Part shown: positions 1 through 8,083 of the stretch, piece after piece | How positions within the stretch are numbered: position 1 is the stretch's first letter | Layout of the letters: every line of letters starts with the position of its first letter | NCBI RefSeq assembly: GCF_003046295.1 | Contig: NZ_PZZN01000003.1 | Location: 682,001 to 746,000 of the forward strand | DNA: 64,000 nt | From: Sphingomonas aerolata | GTDB taxonomy: Bacteria > Pseudomonadota > Alphaproteobacteria > Sphingomonadales > Sphingomonadaceae | Reading direction: 5' to 3' | Program-made: the position numbers and the translations under genes | Notes under the pieces: model-generated | What the model saw: the letters and a program-made list of their open reading frames with translations, nothing else | The model's database searches: none | What the model was told of the DNA's origin: nothing

Positions 1-2
1 GG

Positions 3-134
3 ACCTTGAGCGGGCTGGTCGATGAATATCGACGCCTGACCGACCTTCTCGCCCATATCCAAGCGTTCGCGGGTAGGTCACGGGATGCCTCTGATGCATC
101 GCGTCCAAAGGCGGCTCCTGGTCATGGCGTGTAG
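3..134 (+). CDS. possible 3' end of an unidentified gene, cut by the window edge
   Basis: An open frame enters from the left edge and ends with TAG at 132-134. Its translation ends ...LVDEYRRLTDLLAHIQAF...PGHGV, with an amphipathic helical look. I do not recognise a family. It overlaps the tail of the broken lipoprotein frame on the other strand, so only one of the two is likely to be genuine here. The sequence left of the window is needed to decide. Confidence 0.22.
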   Translation, partial: TLSGLVDEYRRLTDLLAHIQAFAGRSRDASDASRPKAAPGHGV

Positions 135-506
135 ACTCGTCCAGTGTGAAACGCCCTCTCCGACCATCTGGTCGAGGTGGGTCCAGCGCTCCGGCCGCTC
201 ACGGCGCACCGTGGAATCGGCTGAGGTGGTTGTTGTAGTGGTCCCGGAGCGGTTCACGTCCTTGGCGCGGTTTTCGCGTTCTTCGTCGAGCGCGACATGC
301 ACCGCTTTCGAATAGGTTTCTTCCGCCCGAAGGTCGACCTCAAGGGCAGCCAGCCGCTCCTCAAGGTTCGTAACTTTGTCCTAGAGCGGGGAGATGGCGT
401 CTTCTGATACGTCTTCTGCGATCGCCATCGTTGCATCGTGCGCGATCTACTGTTCCTTACATCCGATCAGCGCCAGCGACATCGCGACTAGTATTAAAAC
501 CCGCAT
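78..506 (-). pseudogene. lipoprotein gene interrupted by two in-frame TAG codons
   Basis: On the minus strand an ATG at 506 follows a GGGGAAG ribosome-binding site and starts a lipoprotein signal peptide (MRVLILVAMSLALIGC, lipobox LIGC). The same frame hits TAG at 449-447 and again at 383-381. It then continues open to 78 with a coiled-coil-like segment (KVTNLEERLAALEVDL) and a charged stretch (DEERENRAKDVNRSG). Frame, signal peptide and coiled coil are all kept, so this reads as a small secreted lipoprotein of about 140 residues that acquired two nonsense mutations. Each TAG is one substitution from a Lys, Gln or Glu codon. That it was once functional is inferred; the two stops are seen directly. 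A misread of the assembly at both sites is less likely. Confidence 0.5.
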
Positions 507-2030
507 AGCACTTCCCCGCGCCCCCAAGATCCGAGGATAGGTACACGAGCTCCAGCACTCCTGCATTTAGGATTGAGGGTGTCGATGATCATGCGCCGCT
601 CGCATGCGCCGCGAGGGCCGCAGCGGCGATTTCCTGCAATGCCGCCGCCTGACAGTGGAATCGGATGCCGCAATCTGATTGAGCGCCGAGAGAAGCTGCT
701 CATTGCGCGCGCACAACGCCGCTTTAGTCATGCTGGCACGAAGCGGCGGATTCCCGACACGTCGGCCGCGCATAACCGTCGCAGATTAGGCGTTCCGGGG
801 GCGGCTCAGGGGGTATTTCGAATTACCCTCGCCCAATATCCCCGCAAGGCCATCCGAACATGCTGCTGGCGATTCCCAAACCTTCCGGCCGTTGCCGCAC
901 CTGATGCGCGGCAACGCCTTGTCTCGCGCGATCTGACAGGATCCGGAGGCTCTCCCGGTGACCAACGATCGCGCGCGCCCAGTGCCCGCTCGTCGGCGTT
1001 GAGGACAATCGCGCGGTGGCGGCGTTCCTCCGCTGGCAGGCGTCGCGGCGAACCGCGAGTGACGTGCTGGTTCAGCTAGGCGGCGTTTCGCCCTATCATC
1101 GTAGGGAGGCTAGCGAGGCTCCTGCCTGCTCTTTCGCGTGCTCGGGCAGTCGATCTTGTGGGGATTACATTCTTATTGAACGCATCCGGGCAGCGAATCA
1201 GGATCGCACCTGAACTCCATCGTGCCGTTTTTGTTCTCAATCAGTTTGCAACTACCCGCCAGCTGCGAGTGCAGAAAGATAAGGACAATCAAGCAGCTCG
1301 GGGAGCCTCGACGTCACCCGGTGGCCAGCCTAGCCCGTCATCAAATAAATGACTGTTGGGTCACTCTTGATGTCTTGTTAACCATACAAAAACAGGACTT
1401 ATTGCGCGCTATGACGGTGCGAAACGCGCCGCGGAGCAGAGGATGTTTCAATGGTAATGATCCTGGTGGGCTGGGCCGGCTCTTCCGTCGCAGCGTTTCT
1501 CGGTCTCGGGTACGCCGCTCACAAGCTCAAGCACGTATGAAACAGGGACCGGGCTAAGATCCACACGCGTTCTATCCGGACGAGGACGGGCTCGACCGGG
1601 GAGGCGACCGAGAGCGTCGAGCGACTGACGACGGGCCGACTTGCGCCTACCGAGCAGTTGATCGGTAGGGACGGACGCCGCCTCTATGTCGCGCGTGACG
1701 GCTCAGCCGGGTCCGTCGATCGGCACCCTCGCCTCCTTCGCCGAGACGTTCAGAGCTTCAGACTGCACCTTCGACTGCATGGCCAAACGCGATGCCATTT
1801 CTGGTCATCGATCACGATCATGCGTGTCCGATGGCGCTTCCCATCGGTAAGATCATGAGGCGCGGCGACCGCCTGTTGCGACACCGCATCCGTCACGATC
1901 GGGCCGGAAAACTTCCGTCGGGAAGTGGAGCAGCTGCACCTTTCCCGATCGGTAGGGGAACCTAGACCACTCCCGCCGCTTGCTCAGGGAAATTCGCATC
2001 ATATAACCGGCGAATCCAAGGATATGCGGA
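507..2030. other. gene-poor stretch without a supported gene
   Basis: No frame here shows a convincing start with a ribosome-binding site plus recognisable protein character, apart from the small peptide at 1451. Short open frames on both strands are arginine- and serine-rich translations typical of the wrong frame in GC-rich DNA. A minus-strand stretch near 734-575 begins like a protein (MTKAALCARNEQLLSALNQI) and then seems to continue as CQAAALQEIAAAAL in a different frame, so it may be a frameshifted remnant. The stretch looks like decayed accessory DNA rather than an active locus. Confidence 0.4.
1451..1540 (+). CDS. possible 29-aa single-span membrane peptide
   Basis: An ATG at 1451 is preceded by AGAGGA at a suitable distance and opens a 29-codon frame ending in TGA at 1538-1540. 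The peptide starts MVMILVGWAGSSVAAFLGLG and ends in a short basic tail (HKLKHV). That is the pattern of a one-span inner-membrane microprotein with a positively charged C-terminus. I know no family for it. Support is limited to the ribosome-binding site, the hydrophobic run and the charge pattern, and the surrounding DNA looks decayed. Confidence 0.3.
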   Translation: MVMILVGWAGSSVAAFLGLGYAAHKLKHV

Positions 2031-2036
2031 GGTCTC

Positions 2037-2082
2037 CTATAATCCGATTGGAGTAGTGCGTCTTAAGCCATTAGGATTATAG
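2037..2082. promoter_or_regulatory. perfect 9-bp inverted repeat upstream of the PEP-CTERM gene
   Basis: CTATAATCC at 2037-2045 is matched by GGATTATAG at 2074-2082 with a 28-base spacer, about 70 bases before the start of the PEP-CTERM gene. It could be a regulator-binding site or an mRNA stem. No protein partner can be named from the window. Confidence 0.3.
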
Positions 2083-2149
2083 TCGAGAATTTCGGAGTAT
2101 GATAAGGAAAGAATGGCGACGCTGGTTGCCGACTTTCGAGGATAGTCCC

Positions 2150-2809
2150 ATGATAAACAAGGCAATCATAGTCGGAATGCTTGGATTGACGACAATTTGT
2201 GCAACACCCGCTGCAGCTGTATCAATCATGGATCCGACCGACGACTTCATTCCGTCATATACTGCGGGTCCGCGTTTTGCAGATCTCGACGTCACAGGCT
2301 TCTCGGTCAATTACGACAGTATGTCGCAATTCTTCACGCTAGGCGCCACTTTCGCCGGGGATATCGATCCGCAGACGGCGGGTCTGTACATTTTCGGCGT
2401 CAACACCGGTACAGGCATCGCCAGGCCTTTTGCCTCGATCGGTCAACCCGATGTGATCTTCAATCAGGCCATCGTGATACAGAAGAACGGCACCGGATCG
2501 GTCGGTCCAAACGCCTTGGACCCAGCTGGTATTTCCATCGCGGGGAACATGCTGACAGCGCGGGTTCCGCTCGCCTTGCTGCCAAGCACGGGCTTTGGGC
2601 CAACGCAATATGGGTTTAATCTCTGGCCCCGAAACGGTGTGGGTAACGTCAACCAGATTACAGATTTCGCACCTGAAAATGCGACCGTTTCGATCGGCGC
2701 GGTTCCAGAGCCGGCAACGTGGCTCATGATGCTCGTCGGCTTCGGGGGAGTTGGCTTCAGCCTCCGCCGGCGCATCGGTAAAGTCGTCACAGGTACTGTT
2801 TACGCCTGA
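2150..2809 (+). CDS. PEP-CTERM sorting-domain protein
   Basis: A 219-aa exported protein. The start is set by ATG 2150 after CGAGGATAG; an in-frame ATG at 2099 would give an N-terminus without signal-peptide character. Residues 1-22 form a signal peptide ending in AAA. The C-terminus carries the exosortase recognition triad: VPEPATW at about residues 185-191, a hydrophobic span (LMMLVGFGGVGF) and an SLRRR basic tail. In this family the tail is cut by an EpsH-type exosortase and the protein becomes cell-surface or matrix associated. The middle part is Gly/Asn-rich, beta-sheet-like and has no cysteines; its function is unknown. No exosortase or EPS genes are in the window, so the sorting machinery must be elsewhere. 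A terminator follows directly, so it is probably monocistronic. Confidence 0.85.
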   Translation: MINKAIIVGMLGLTTICATPAAAVSIMDPTDDFIPSYTAGPRFADLDVTGFSVNYDSMSQFFTLGATFAGDIDPQTAGLYIFGVNTGTGIARPFASIGQPDVIFNQAIVIQKNGTGSVGPNALDPAGISIAGNMLTARVPLALLPSTGFGPTQYGFNLWPRNGVGNVNQITDFAPENATVSIGAVPEPATWLMMLVGFGGVGFSLRRRIGKVVTGTVYA

Positions 2810-2835
2810 TCTCGATGGCAGTTCATCCCAGATAG

Positions 2836-2866
2836 AGCCGCCGCCCTTCAATGGTCGGCGGCTTTT
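2836..2866 (+). terminator. rho-independent terminator after the PEP-CTERM gene
   Basis: AGCCGCCG at 2836-2843 pairs with CGGCGGCT at 2056+800 (2856-2863), followed by TTTT ending at 2866. It lies 27 bases after the stop codon. The loop is 12 bases. Confidence 0.72.
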
Positions 2867-2937
2867 CAGTCCAGCGTCATCTGCGTCTGATTTCTGACCC
2901 CAGAATGAGGGCGTCGAGGATCCTGCAGCTTGCTGAA

Positions 2938-3282
2938 CTATATAATCGCCGAAGGGGTTCCTAGTGCGACAATATGCTCGACGGCGTCCTCGGTAATTTC
3001 CTGGGCACCCTCCAGCCCGAATTCGCCAAGATAGGACCAGGCGACCCACCCGACATATCTCGGCAGGCCCGGAATGGCGAGGCCGACGGATCGGCCGATC
3101 GTCACGCCATAATCCGCTTTCACCCTAAAACCACGCGTAGAGACGCCCGTCACAGTCGCGGGTATCATTTCGCCCAGCGGGGTGATCAGAAGCGCCCCCA
3201 GGTTGACGAGATGCCGGGATGCGCAACGACGTTCGATCAGCGCCGGCGAGATATCGCTCGCGATTTTGCGATACATATTCAT
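2938..3282 (-). CDS. PilZ-domain protein (c-di-GMP binding type)
   Basis: A small protein of about 114 aa when started at ATG 3282. An in-frame ATG at 3375 would add 31 residues but overlap the upstream GAF gene by 47 bases, and neither start has a strong ribosome-binding site. PilZ features visible are the arginine-rich entry motif (ERRCASRH), a beta-barrel-like pattern (GALLITPLGEMIPATVTGVS) and the closing GWVAWSYLGEFGLEG, which matches the GWVxW...GxxF strand of alphaproteobacterial PilZ proteins. The second conserved motif (D/NxSxxG) is degenerate (GVSTRG). PilZ domains bind cyclic di-GMP and act on motility or exopolysaccharide output; binding here is inferred. It lies just downstream of a GAF protein, probably cotranscribed. 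Confidence 0.72.
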   Translation of the reverse strand: MNMYRKIASDISPALIERRCASRHLVNLGALLITPLGEMIPATVTGVSTRGFRVKADYGVTIGRSVGLAIPGLPRYVGWVAWSYLGEFGLEGAQEITEDAVEHIVALGTPSAII

Positions 3283-3328
3283 CTGAAGGCTAGCTTCGGC
3301 AGTTTGCGTCCTTGCACACACGTGGCCA

Positions 3329-3898
3329 TCACGGTCGCTGGCTTTGCATCGAAGACTGGACTGCCTTACCGCCATCGACGTCGGCCTGCTTGCTTATGGC
3401 GTGGACAATCGCCTCTGCTTCTTTCTTCAACGCGATGATCCGCGCCCGGTCGTCGTCCGTGACGAAGTCACGGGGTTTTTCATCGAAGACGCACAAGGCT
3501 CCGAGTACGGTGCCGTCTTCGTCGCGTAGCGGCGCACCGATATAGAATTGAATGCCTTCGATCGTGTCGACGAAGGGGTTGCCGGCGAAACGCTCGTCTG
3601 CGCCGGCGTCCGGAACGATCGTCAGTTCGTCGGGGGATAGAATGGCATGCGCACAGAAGGACGTAGACCTCTTATAGATGCCGGCCTCGAAACCCGCTGC
3701 GGACAATACGTAAGTCGAGTCCTGATAGACGATGGTGATGGCGGCGGACTTTGCTTTCAGGGTATCGCGGACAGCATCCAAGATCGGCCGGAATCTGCCG
3801 ACATGCGGACTGGCGATGAGATTGCTTGTCGCAATGGCCCTTTCGCGCTCGCGTTCATTTTCCGGCTTATCCGCCATGATGTAGAACGAGATCGACAT
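3329..3898 (-). CDS. GAF-domain signalling protein
   Basis: A 189-aa soluble protein that is almost entirely one GAF domain. ATG 3898 is preceded by AGGA at six bases; the longer open frame back to 4027 lacks a ribosome-binding site. Characteristic stretches are STSFCAHAIL, VPDAGADERFAGNP, FYIGAPLRDEDGTVLGALC and VFDEKPRDF, the pattern of the free-standing GAF proteins often fused to kinases or diguanylate cyclases in Sphingomonads. There is no effector domain, so it may act as a ligand-binding partner or be a stand-alone fRMsr-like relative. The fRMsr cysteines are not clearly present, with only the Cys in SFCAHA and LGALCVF visible. Together with the downstream PilZ gene it forms a small signalling pair. 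Confidence 0.82.
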   Translation of the reverse strand: MSISFYIMADKPENERERERAIATSNLIASPHVGRFRPILDAVRDTLKAKSAAITIVYQDSTYVLSAAGFEAGIYKRSTSFCAHAILSPDELTIVPDAGADERFAGNPFVDTIEGIQFYIGAPLRDEDGTVLGALCVFDEKPRDFVTDDDRARIIALKKEAEAIVHAISKQADVDGGKAVQSSMQSQRP

Positions 3899-4050
3899 AT
3901 CATATCCTAGCCCTATGTGCCCAATCGAGCAGATAGGTAGCCTAAGCGTCCGTTTGCCCGGCCTATGACGATATAAAGCAATAGCTAACAAAGGGTTGGG
4001 ATCACCGCCCGCCCTATCGAACGGCACCCTCCCCTTGTCTCCCCCGACGT

Positions 4051-4962
4051 TCAGCGGGCGATCCAGGCGGTGACTCCGGCAAGGCTGCGGAAGTCGTCGA
4101 CCGCGCGGACGTCGAGCGTGGGATAGGCGGCGCGGACCATGTCGGCGAGCGCGGTGCCGGGGCCGAGTTCGAGCAGACGGTCAACGCCGCGTTCGACGAG
4201 GGCCTCGAGCGTGGCGGCCCAGTCGATCGTCGTGTCGAGCTGGGCCGCGAGCCCTGCGATGCCGGCGGCGCCGCGAACGATCGCGGCATCGGTTGCGCCG
4301 ATCAGCGTACGACCCCGGACCGGCCGTGCGGGCTGGGCTTCGAGCAGCGCGGCTTGGAACGGGGCGACCGCAGCGGACAGGCGACGGGTGTGCGACGCGA
4401 CGCGGACCGCGATCGGGCGAGCGGTCGCTGCGCCCTGCGACAGTGCCGCGTCGCAACAGGCGGCGACCTGCGCGCGGGTGCCGCCGATCACGAACAGAAG
4501 GCCGGGATTGACGATCGCGATGCTGCAGTCGAACCGCGCGACCAGCGCCTCGACCGCGTCGCGCGGCAGGCCGCGGACGAAGCCGAGGCCATCCTCCGCG
4601 CCGCCGGCCGCGTCCATCGCCGCCGCTCGCGCCGCGGTGAGCCGTAGCGTGGCGGCGGGCGACCACAGGCCGGCAATGCCCCAGGCGGTCATCTCGCCAA
4701 CGCTATAGCCCGCGACCAGCGCCGGACCGATCGGTTCGAGACACGCCGCCGCCGCCAGCCCGCGCGCGACGCACAGGATCTGGCTCGTCGCATTGGCGTG
4801 GAGCCGGTCGTCCGCGGCGGTGCGGACGAGCTGATGGACGTCCTGTCCGAGGATAGCGGTGGCCTCGGCGAGGATCGGTGCGGCGGCGGGCTGGTCGACG
4901 AACAGGTCGAACATCGCGCGATCCTGCCGCCCCTGCCCCGAACAGAGCAGCACGAGCGTCAC
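4051..4962 (-). CDS. mdcH: malonate decarboxylase epsilon subunit, malonyl transferase
   Basis: A 303-aa malonyl-CoA:ACP transacylase-like protein that primes the decarboxylase by loading malonate on the thiol of the acyl carrier subunit. It starts with LLCSGQGRQ (the GQG oxyanion-loop motif of acyltransferases). The nucleophile elbow GYSVGE lies in AGYSVGEMTAWGIAG, and the general-base histidine is probably in VASHTRRL. The C-terminal part (ERGVDRLLELGPGTALADM) is typical of FabD-like folds. It is the last gene of the mdc operon, and its ATG overlaps the mdcB stop by four bases (ATGA). Confidence 0.93.
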   Translation of the reverse strand: MTLVLLCSGQGRQDRAMFDLFVDQPAAAPILAEATAILGQDVHQLVRTAADDRLHANATSQILCVARGLAAAACLEPIGPALVAGYSVGEMTAWGIAGLWSPAATLRLTAARAAAMDAAGGAEDGLGFVRGLPRDAVEALVARFDCSIAIVNPGLLFVIGGTRAQVAACCDAALSQGAATARPIAVRVASHTRRLSAAVAPFQAALLEAQPARPVRGRTLIGATDAAIVRGAAGIAGLAAQLDTTIDWAATLEALVERGVDRLLELGPGTALADMVRAAYPTLDVRAVDDFRSLAGVTAWIAR

Positions 4963-5795
4963 GCGTCGTGCGCCGCGACGAAGAAGGTCATCGCGAGCAG
5001 GTCCGCACAGCCCCCCGGACTGAGCCGCCGGGCGACGAAGCGGTGATGGACCGCGATCGCGCGCGCGCGCCAGTCCGCCGCGGCGATGCCTCCCGTCGCG
5101 AGGAAGGCGCTGGCCTCGTCTTGCGCGAAGGCCAGGCCGGCGGGGCCGCCGCGATAGAGGAGATTGGTGTCCGCGACGCCGACGATCAGCGCCATCAGGA
5201 CCTGCACCGCCTGCGCGTTCCGGTTGTCGGGCCGCAGGCGCCGTGCGGTAGCGAGCGCGGGCAAGGCGGTGGCGTAGAGCGCGGGGAAGCCGGCGGCGGC
5301 CTCGGCCCGTGCGCCGCCCGCGGCATGGCGGCGCGCGACGGTGGTGCCATGGCTGTGCAGCGCGACGGGCCCGCGCAGGATCTCCGCGCCCCAGTGCTGC
5401 GCGACGATCGTCCCGAGCGGTGCGGCGATGCCATAACGCGCGCGGAACCCCGTAGCGGCGCAGAGCAGGCCCATGCCAAAGATCGCACCGCGGTGCGTGT
5501 TCACGCCGCCCGTCGCGACCATCATCGCCGCCTCCGCCGCGATCCCGATCGCGCGCAGCCGGTCCATCCCCGCGCCCGCGGCGCCCGCCTGGGCCAGAGC
5601 GGCAAGATAGGGGGCGAGTGCGTCGGCGCTGCGGTTCATCATCGCCGCATCCATGTCGTCATGCGCACCCGCATCCACCGGGCTGACGAGGCCGGGCTTG
5701 GGATAGGTCGCGATCTCCCGCCTGAGGCACGAAGCGGCGGCGTGGCCGATCGCGTCGGTGTCGACCGCGGGTGTCGCCGCGACGAGCGCGGTCAT
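4959..5795 (-). CDS. mdcB: triphosphoribosyl-dephospho-CoA synthase
   Basis: A 278-aa enzyme of the CitG/MdcB family. It joins ATP and dephospho-CoA to make 2'-(5''-triphosphoribosyl)-3'-dephospho-CoA, the precursor of the decarboxylase prosthetic group. The start is ATG 5795, overlapping the end of mdcG (ATGA). Family landmarks are EIATYPKPGLVSPVDAGAHD near residues 25-45, MDAAMMNRSADAL, TGGVNTHRGAIF and the conserved late DTNLLYRGG. Length is normal for the family. A longer open frame reaching back to 6788 is out of phase with the upstream genes and not used. Confidence 0.93.
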   Translation of the reverse strand: MTALVAATPAVDTDAIGHAAASCLRREIATYPKPGLVSPVDAGAHDDMDAAMMNRSADALAPYLAALAQAGAAGAGMDRLRAIGIAAEAAMMVATGGVNTHRGAIFGMGLLCAATGFRARYGIAAPLGTIVAQHWGAEILRGPVALHSHGTTVARRHAAGGARAEAAAGFPALYATALPALATARRLRPDNRNAQAVQVLMALIVGVADTNLLYRGGPAGLAFAQDEASAFLATGGIAAADWRARAIAVHHRFVARRLSPGGCADLLAMTFFVAAHDA

Positions 5796-6421
5796 GCGAA
5801 CACCGCCGCGCGCGGGGTCACGCCGTTCGCGTGCGCCGCCTTGACGAGCAGATCGGGTGCGTCCGACGCCCATTCGCGCCACTGCACCGCATGTCCTTGT
5901 GGGGTGAGCAATTCGCCGTCGATCCGCATCGGTACGGTCGCTCCGATGGTCAGAAGCGCGCGAGCACGTGCGGTCGCGGTGCGCTGATCCGCCACCGTCC
6001 AGAGCAGGTCGAGATCCGAACCCGGCGACAGATAGGCCAGTCCTGTCAGATGCGCCCAGGCGAGGCTGCCGAAACAGCGCGTGTCCGGGTCGAGCGTGAC
6101 GAGCGCGGCGATGCTGTCCTGCCAGGCGGGGGGTGCCGCCGCCGCCGCATCGCGCAGCAGTGGCGGCGGGGCGTCGGCGCGGATCGCGTCGGGGGGCACG
6201 GCGAAGGCGAGCCGCTGCTTGCCGATCGAGGGCGGCAGGGGCAGCCCCAGCGGGACCAGGCACGGCAGTTCGCCGACGACCGGCCGCCGCGCGATCAGCG
6301 GGCGGTCGTCCCTGGCCCAATCGGCAAGCAGCGCCGGGGCGTTGGCGAGCCCGTGCGCGGCGAGGATGGCGGGCCAGCGCTGCGGGTCGATCCAGACCAG
6401 CCGGTGTCGGTCGAAGCGCAT
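5792..6421 (-). CDS. mdcG: malonate decarboxylase holo-ACP synthase, phosphoribosyl-dephospho-CoA transferase
   Basis: A 209-aa nucleotidyltransferase that transfers the prosthetic group from its triphospho precursor to the serine of MdcC. The start ATG 6421 shares a TGATG junction with mdcE. The nucleotidyltransferase signature is visible as LSPGSDLDLLWT (GSDxDL metal-binding pattern) near residues 130-140, followed by a second acidic strand, RIDGEL. The N-terminal half begins FDRHRLVWIDP, as usual for MdcG. Its position between mdcE and mdcB is usual for type I mdc operons. Confidence 0.92.
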   Translation of the reverse strand: MRFDRHRLVWIDPQRWPAILAAHGLANAPALLADWARDDRPLIARRPVVGELPCLVPLGLPLPPSIGKQRLAFAVPPDAIRADAPPPLLRDAAAAAPPAWQDSIAALVTLDPDTRCFGSLAWAHLTGLAYLSPGSDLDLLWTVADQRTATARARALLTIGATVPMRIDGELLTPQGHAVQWREWASDAPDLLVKAAHANGVTPRAAVFA

Positions 6422-7137
6422 CAGCGTCGCGCCGCCGCGGCCACCTCGCCCGCAATCGCCGCCGCCTTGGGCCGGCCCTGACGCTCGGCCCCGAGCGTCG
6501 CACGCGCATCGTGATCGCGCGGCGCGGCGAGCAGCGTCGCGAGCTGATCGGCCAGGCTGCGCTGCGGATCCCAGACTTCGGCGACCCCGCCGACGCTGAC
6601 CAGATTGTCGAGGCCGGGGGCGAAGACCGGGGTGGTCTTGGCCTTGTCCTCGAGCAGATCGATCGACAGCTTGGTGACGCGCGCCATCGAGGCGAGGTCC
6701 ATGACTTCGGGATGCGCGCCGGGCAGCGCGACGAGCGTGTCGCAGGCGAGCGCGGTGGAGATGAACGCGCCGGCCGCACTGCCGCCATAGAGCAGGCCGA
6801 TCGTACGGTGGCCGCGCGCCTCGGCGAGGAGCAGCGACTTGGCGAGATGCGCGAGATATTCGCTGAGGCCGAGCAGTTCGTCGCGTCGACTCATCCGCTG
6901 GCTCGCGCTGTCGACGAGGAAGAGGATCGGCGCGTCGTCGTCGCTGCACGCGATCGCGAGCACCGCGCCGGACAGGCGGATCGCCTGGTCGATGCCGATC
7001 GGCGCGCGGGCGGTGGCGCCGATCACATGCACGACCCGTCCGCCGGGCGATGTGCCTCGCCCGAACAGCAGGTCGCCCTCCGCGGTGACATCATGGCCGG
7101 CCGGAAACAGCGAGTCGAGGATCTCAGCGGGCGTCAT
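6421..7137 (-). CDS. mdcE: malonate decarboxylase gamma subunit
   Basis: A 238-aa partner of MdcD; the two form the carboxyl-CoA-like decarboxylase that removes CO2 from malonyl-S-ACP. It belongs to the carboxyltransferase/crotonase-fold superfamily. RGTSPGGRVVHVIG near the start and LLYGGSAAGAFISTALACD carry the oxyanion-hole glycines. GAHPEVMDLASMARVTKL is a conserved family stretch. It begins with ATG 7137, 14 bases inside mdcD, so translation is coupled. Length is near the usual 230-300 residues. Confidence 0.92.
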   Translation of the reverse strand: MTPAEILDSLFPAGHDVTAEGDLLFGRGTSPGGRVVHVIGATARAPIGIDQAIRLSGAVLAIACSDDDAPILFLVDSASQRMSRRDELLGLSEYLAHLAKSLLLAEARGHRTIGLLYGGSAAGAFISTALACDTLVALPGAHPEVMDLASMARVTKLSIDLLEDKAKTTPVFAPGLDNLVSVGGVAEVWDPQRSLADQLATLLAAPRDHDARATLGAERQGRPKAAAIAGEVAAAARR

Positions 7138-8083
7138 CGGCGCTCTCCCGGTACTGGGCGGCTAGGGTCGCGAAGGCGGCGGAAGGCATGTCGGGGATCG
7201 CCCGCGCGTCGTCGATGCCCAGCGTGCGCCATATGTCGGTCGCGTCGGCGGCGTCGCCGAACCGGGCGATGCGGCGTTCGAGGCGGTCCTGTTCCGCGTC
7301 CAGAGTGGCCAGATCGAGACCGGGTCGCTCCCCTCTCCCGAACGGGACAGAGGAGGCGTTCCGGACGGAACCCGCCTTGGCTGGTCGCACGAGCGCCGCG
7401 AGCATCGCCGCGCGGAACGCCGCCGCATCGTCGTCGACGAACAGGTCCGCGCCACCGATCAGCGTGCGGTGCTTGCCGCCCATCGTCCGCCAGACCAGGG
7501 CGCGATCGCGCGAGTCGAATTCCTCGACGCCCTTGTTGGTCTCGATCACCTCGGGGCCGGTGACGCTGATCCGGCCCTGTTCGGAGATGATCAGCGTCGA
7601 GCAGCAGCCGGCGATCAGCCCGCCGCCGCCATAACAGCCAGCGCGCCCGCCGATCAGCCCGACGACGCGCACGCCCGCGATCCGCGCTTCGGTAACCGCG
7701 CGCATGATCTCGGCGATCGCGATCTCGCCGGCATTGGCCTCCTGCAGACGCACGCCGCCGGTGTCGAACGCGATCACGACATCGCGGTTAAGGGCTTTGG
7801 CGGCGCGGAGCAGCCCGGTCAGCTTGGCGCCGTGCACCTCGCCGAATGCGCCGCCCATGAAGCGGCCCTCCTGCGCGGCGATCAGGATCGGCGTGCCGTC
7901 GACCGTCGCAGCGCCGACGACGATGCCGTCGTCAAACTGCGCGGGCAGGTCGAAGATGCCGAGATGCGGGCTGGTCTCGCGACGCTCGGGACCGACATAT
8001 TCGGTGAAGCTGCCGGCATCGACCAGCGCCGCGATCCGCTCGCGCGCGCCGGCCTCGTACCAGCTCTGATGAAGACTGCTCAT
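7124..8083 (-). CDS. mdcD: malonate decarboxylase beta subunit, with an apparent inserted segment
   Basis: A 319-aa carboxyltransferase-fold subunit that works with MdcE on malonyl-S-ACP. ATG 8083 overlaps the mdcC stop by four bases. Family landmarks are SWYEAGARERI, TEYVGPERRETSPHLG, GRFMGGAFGEVHGAKLTG, GGVRLQEANAGE and YGGGGLIAGCCSTLI. At about residues 231-256 the protein has a low-complexity run (PAKAGSVRNASSVPFGRGER) that does not look like the family. Homologues, as I know them, pass almost directly from the AxxAxL helix to LDLxxLxxEQxRL. The matching DNA is palindromic (see the repeat inside this gene), so an in-frame repeat insertion is likely. The rest of the reading frame is intact, so the protein is probably functional. 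Confidence 0.92.
   Translation of the reverse strand: MSSLHQSWYEAGARERIAALVDAGSFTEYVGPERRETSPHLGIFDLPAQFDDGIVVGAATVDGTPILIAAQEGRFMGGAFGEVHGAKLTGLLRAAKALNRDVVIAFDTGGVRLQEANAGEIAIAEIMRAVTEARIAGVRVVGLIGGRAGCYGGGGLIAGCCSTLIISEQGRISVTGPEVIETNKGVEEFDSRDRALVWRTMGGKHRTLIGGADLFVDDDAAAFRAAMLAALVRPAKAGSVRNASSVPFGRGERPGLDLATLDAEQDRLERRIARFGDAADATDIWRTLGIDDARAIPDMPSAAFATLAAQYRESADDAR
7328..7371. repeat. palindromic repeat inside mdcD
   Basis: CTCCCCTCTCCCG at 7328-7340 faces CGGGACAGAGGAG at 7343-7355 (11 of 13 paired). Directly after it GTTCCG at 7358-7363 faces CGGAAC at 7366-7371. Both palindromes sit exactly in the part of mdcD that looks foreign to the protein family. This suggests a small REP-like element that entered the gene without breaking its frame. 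Confidence 0.5.

Noticed and set aside
573..1079. A 168-codon plus-strand frame in the gene-poor start region
   Set aside because: Arg/Ser/Pro-rich translation with no domain, no ribosome-binding site and no homology to anything I recognise; it looks like non-coding DNA.
2114..2129. A sigma-54-like TGGC...TTGC pair just before the PEP-CTERM gene
   Set aside because: Spacing is one base too long for the strict sigma-54 promoter, and it lies only about 20 bases before the start codon.
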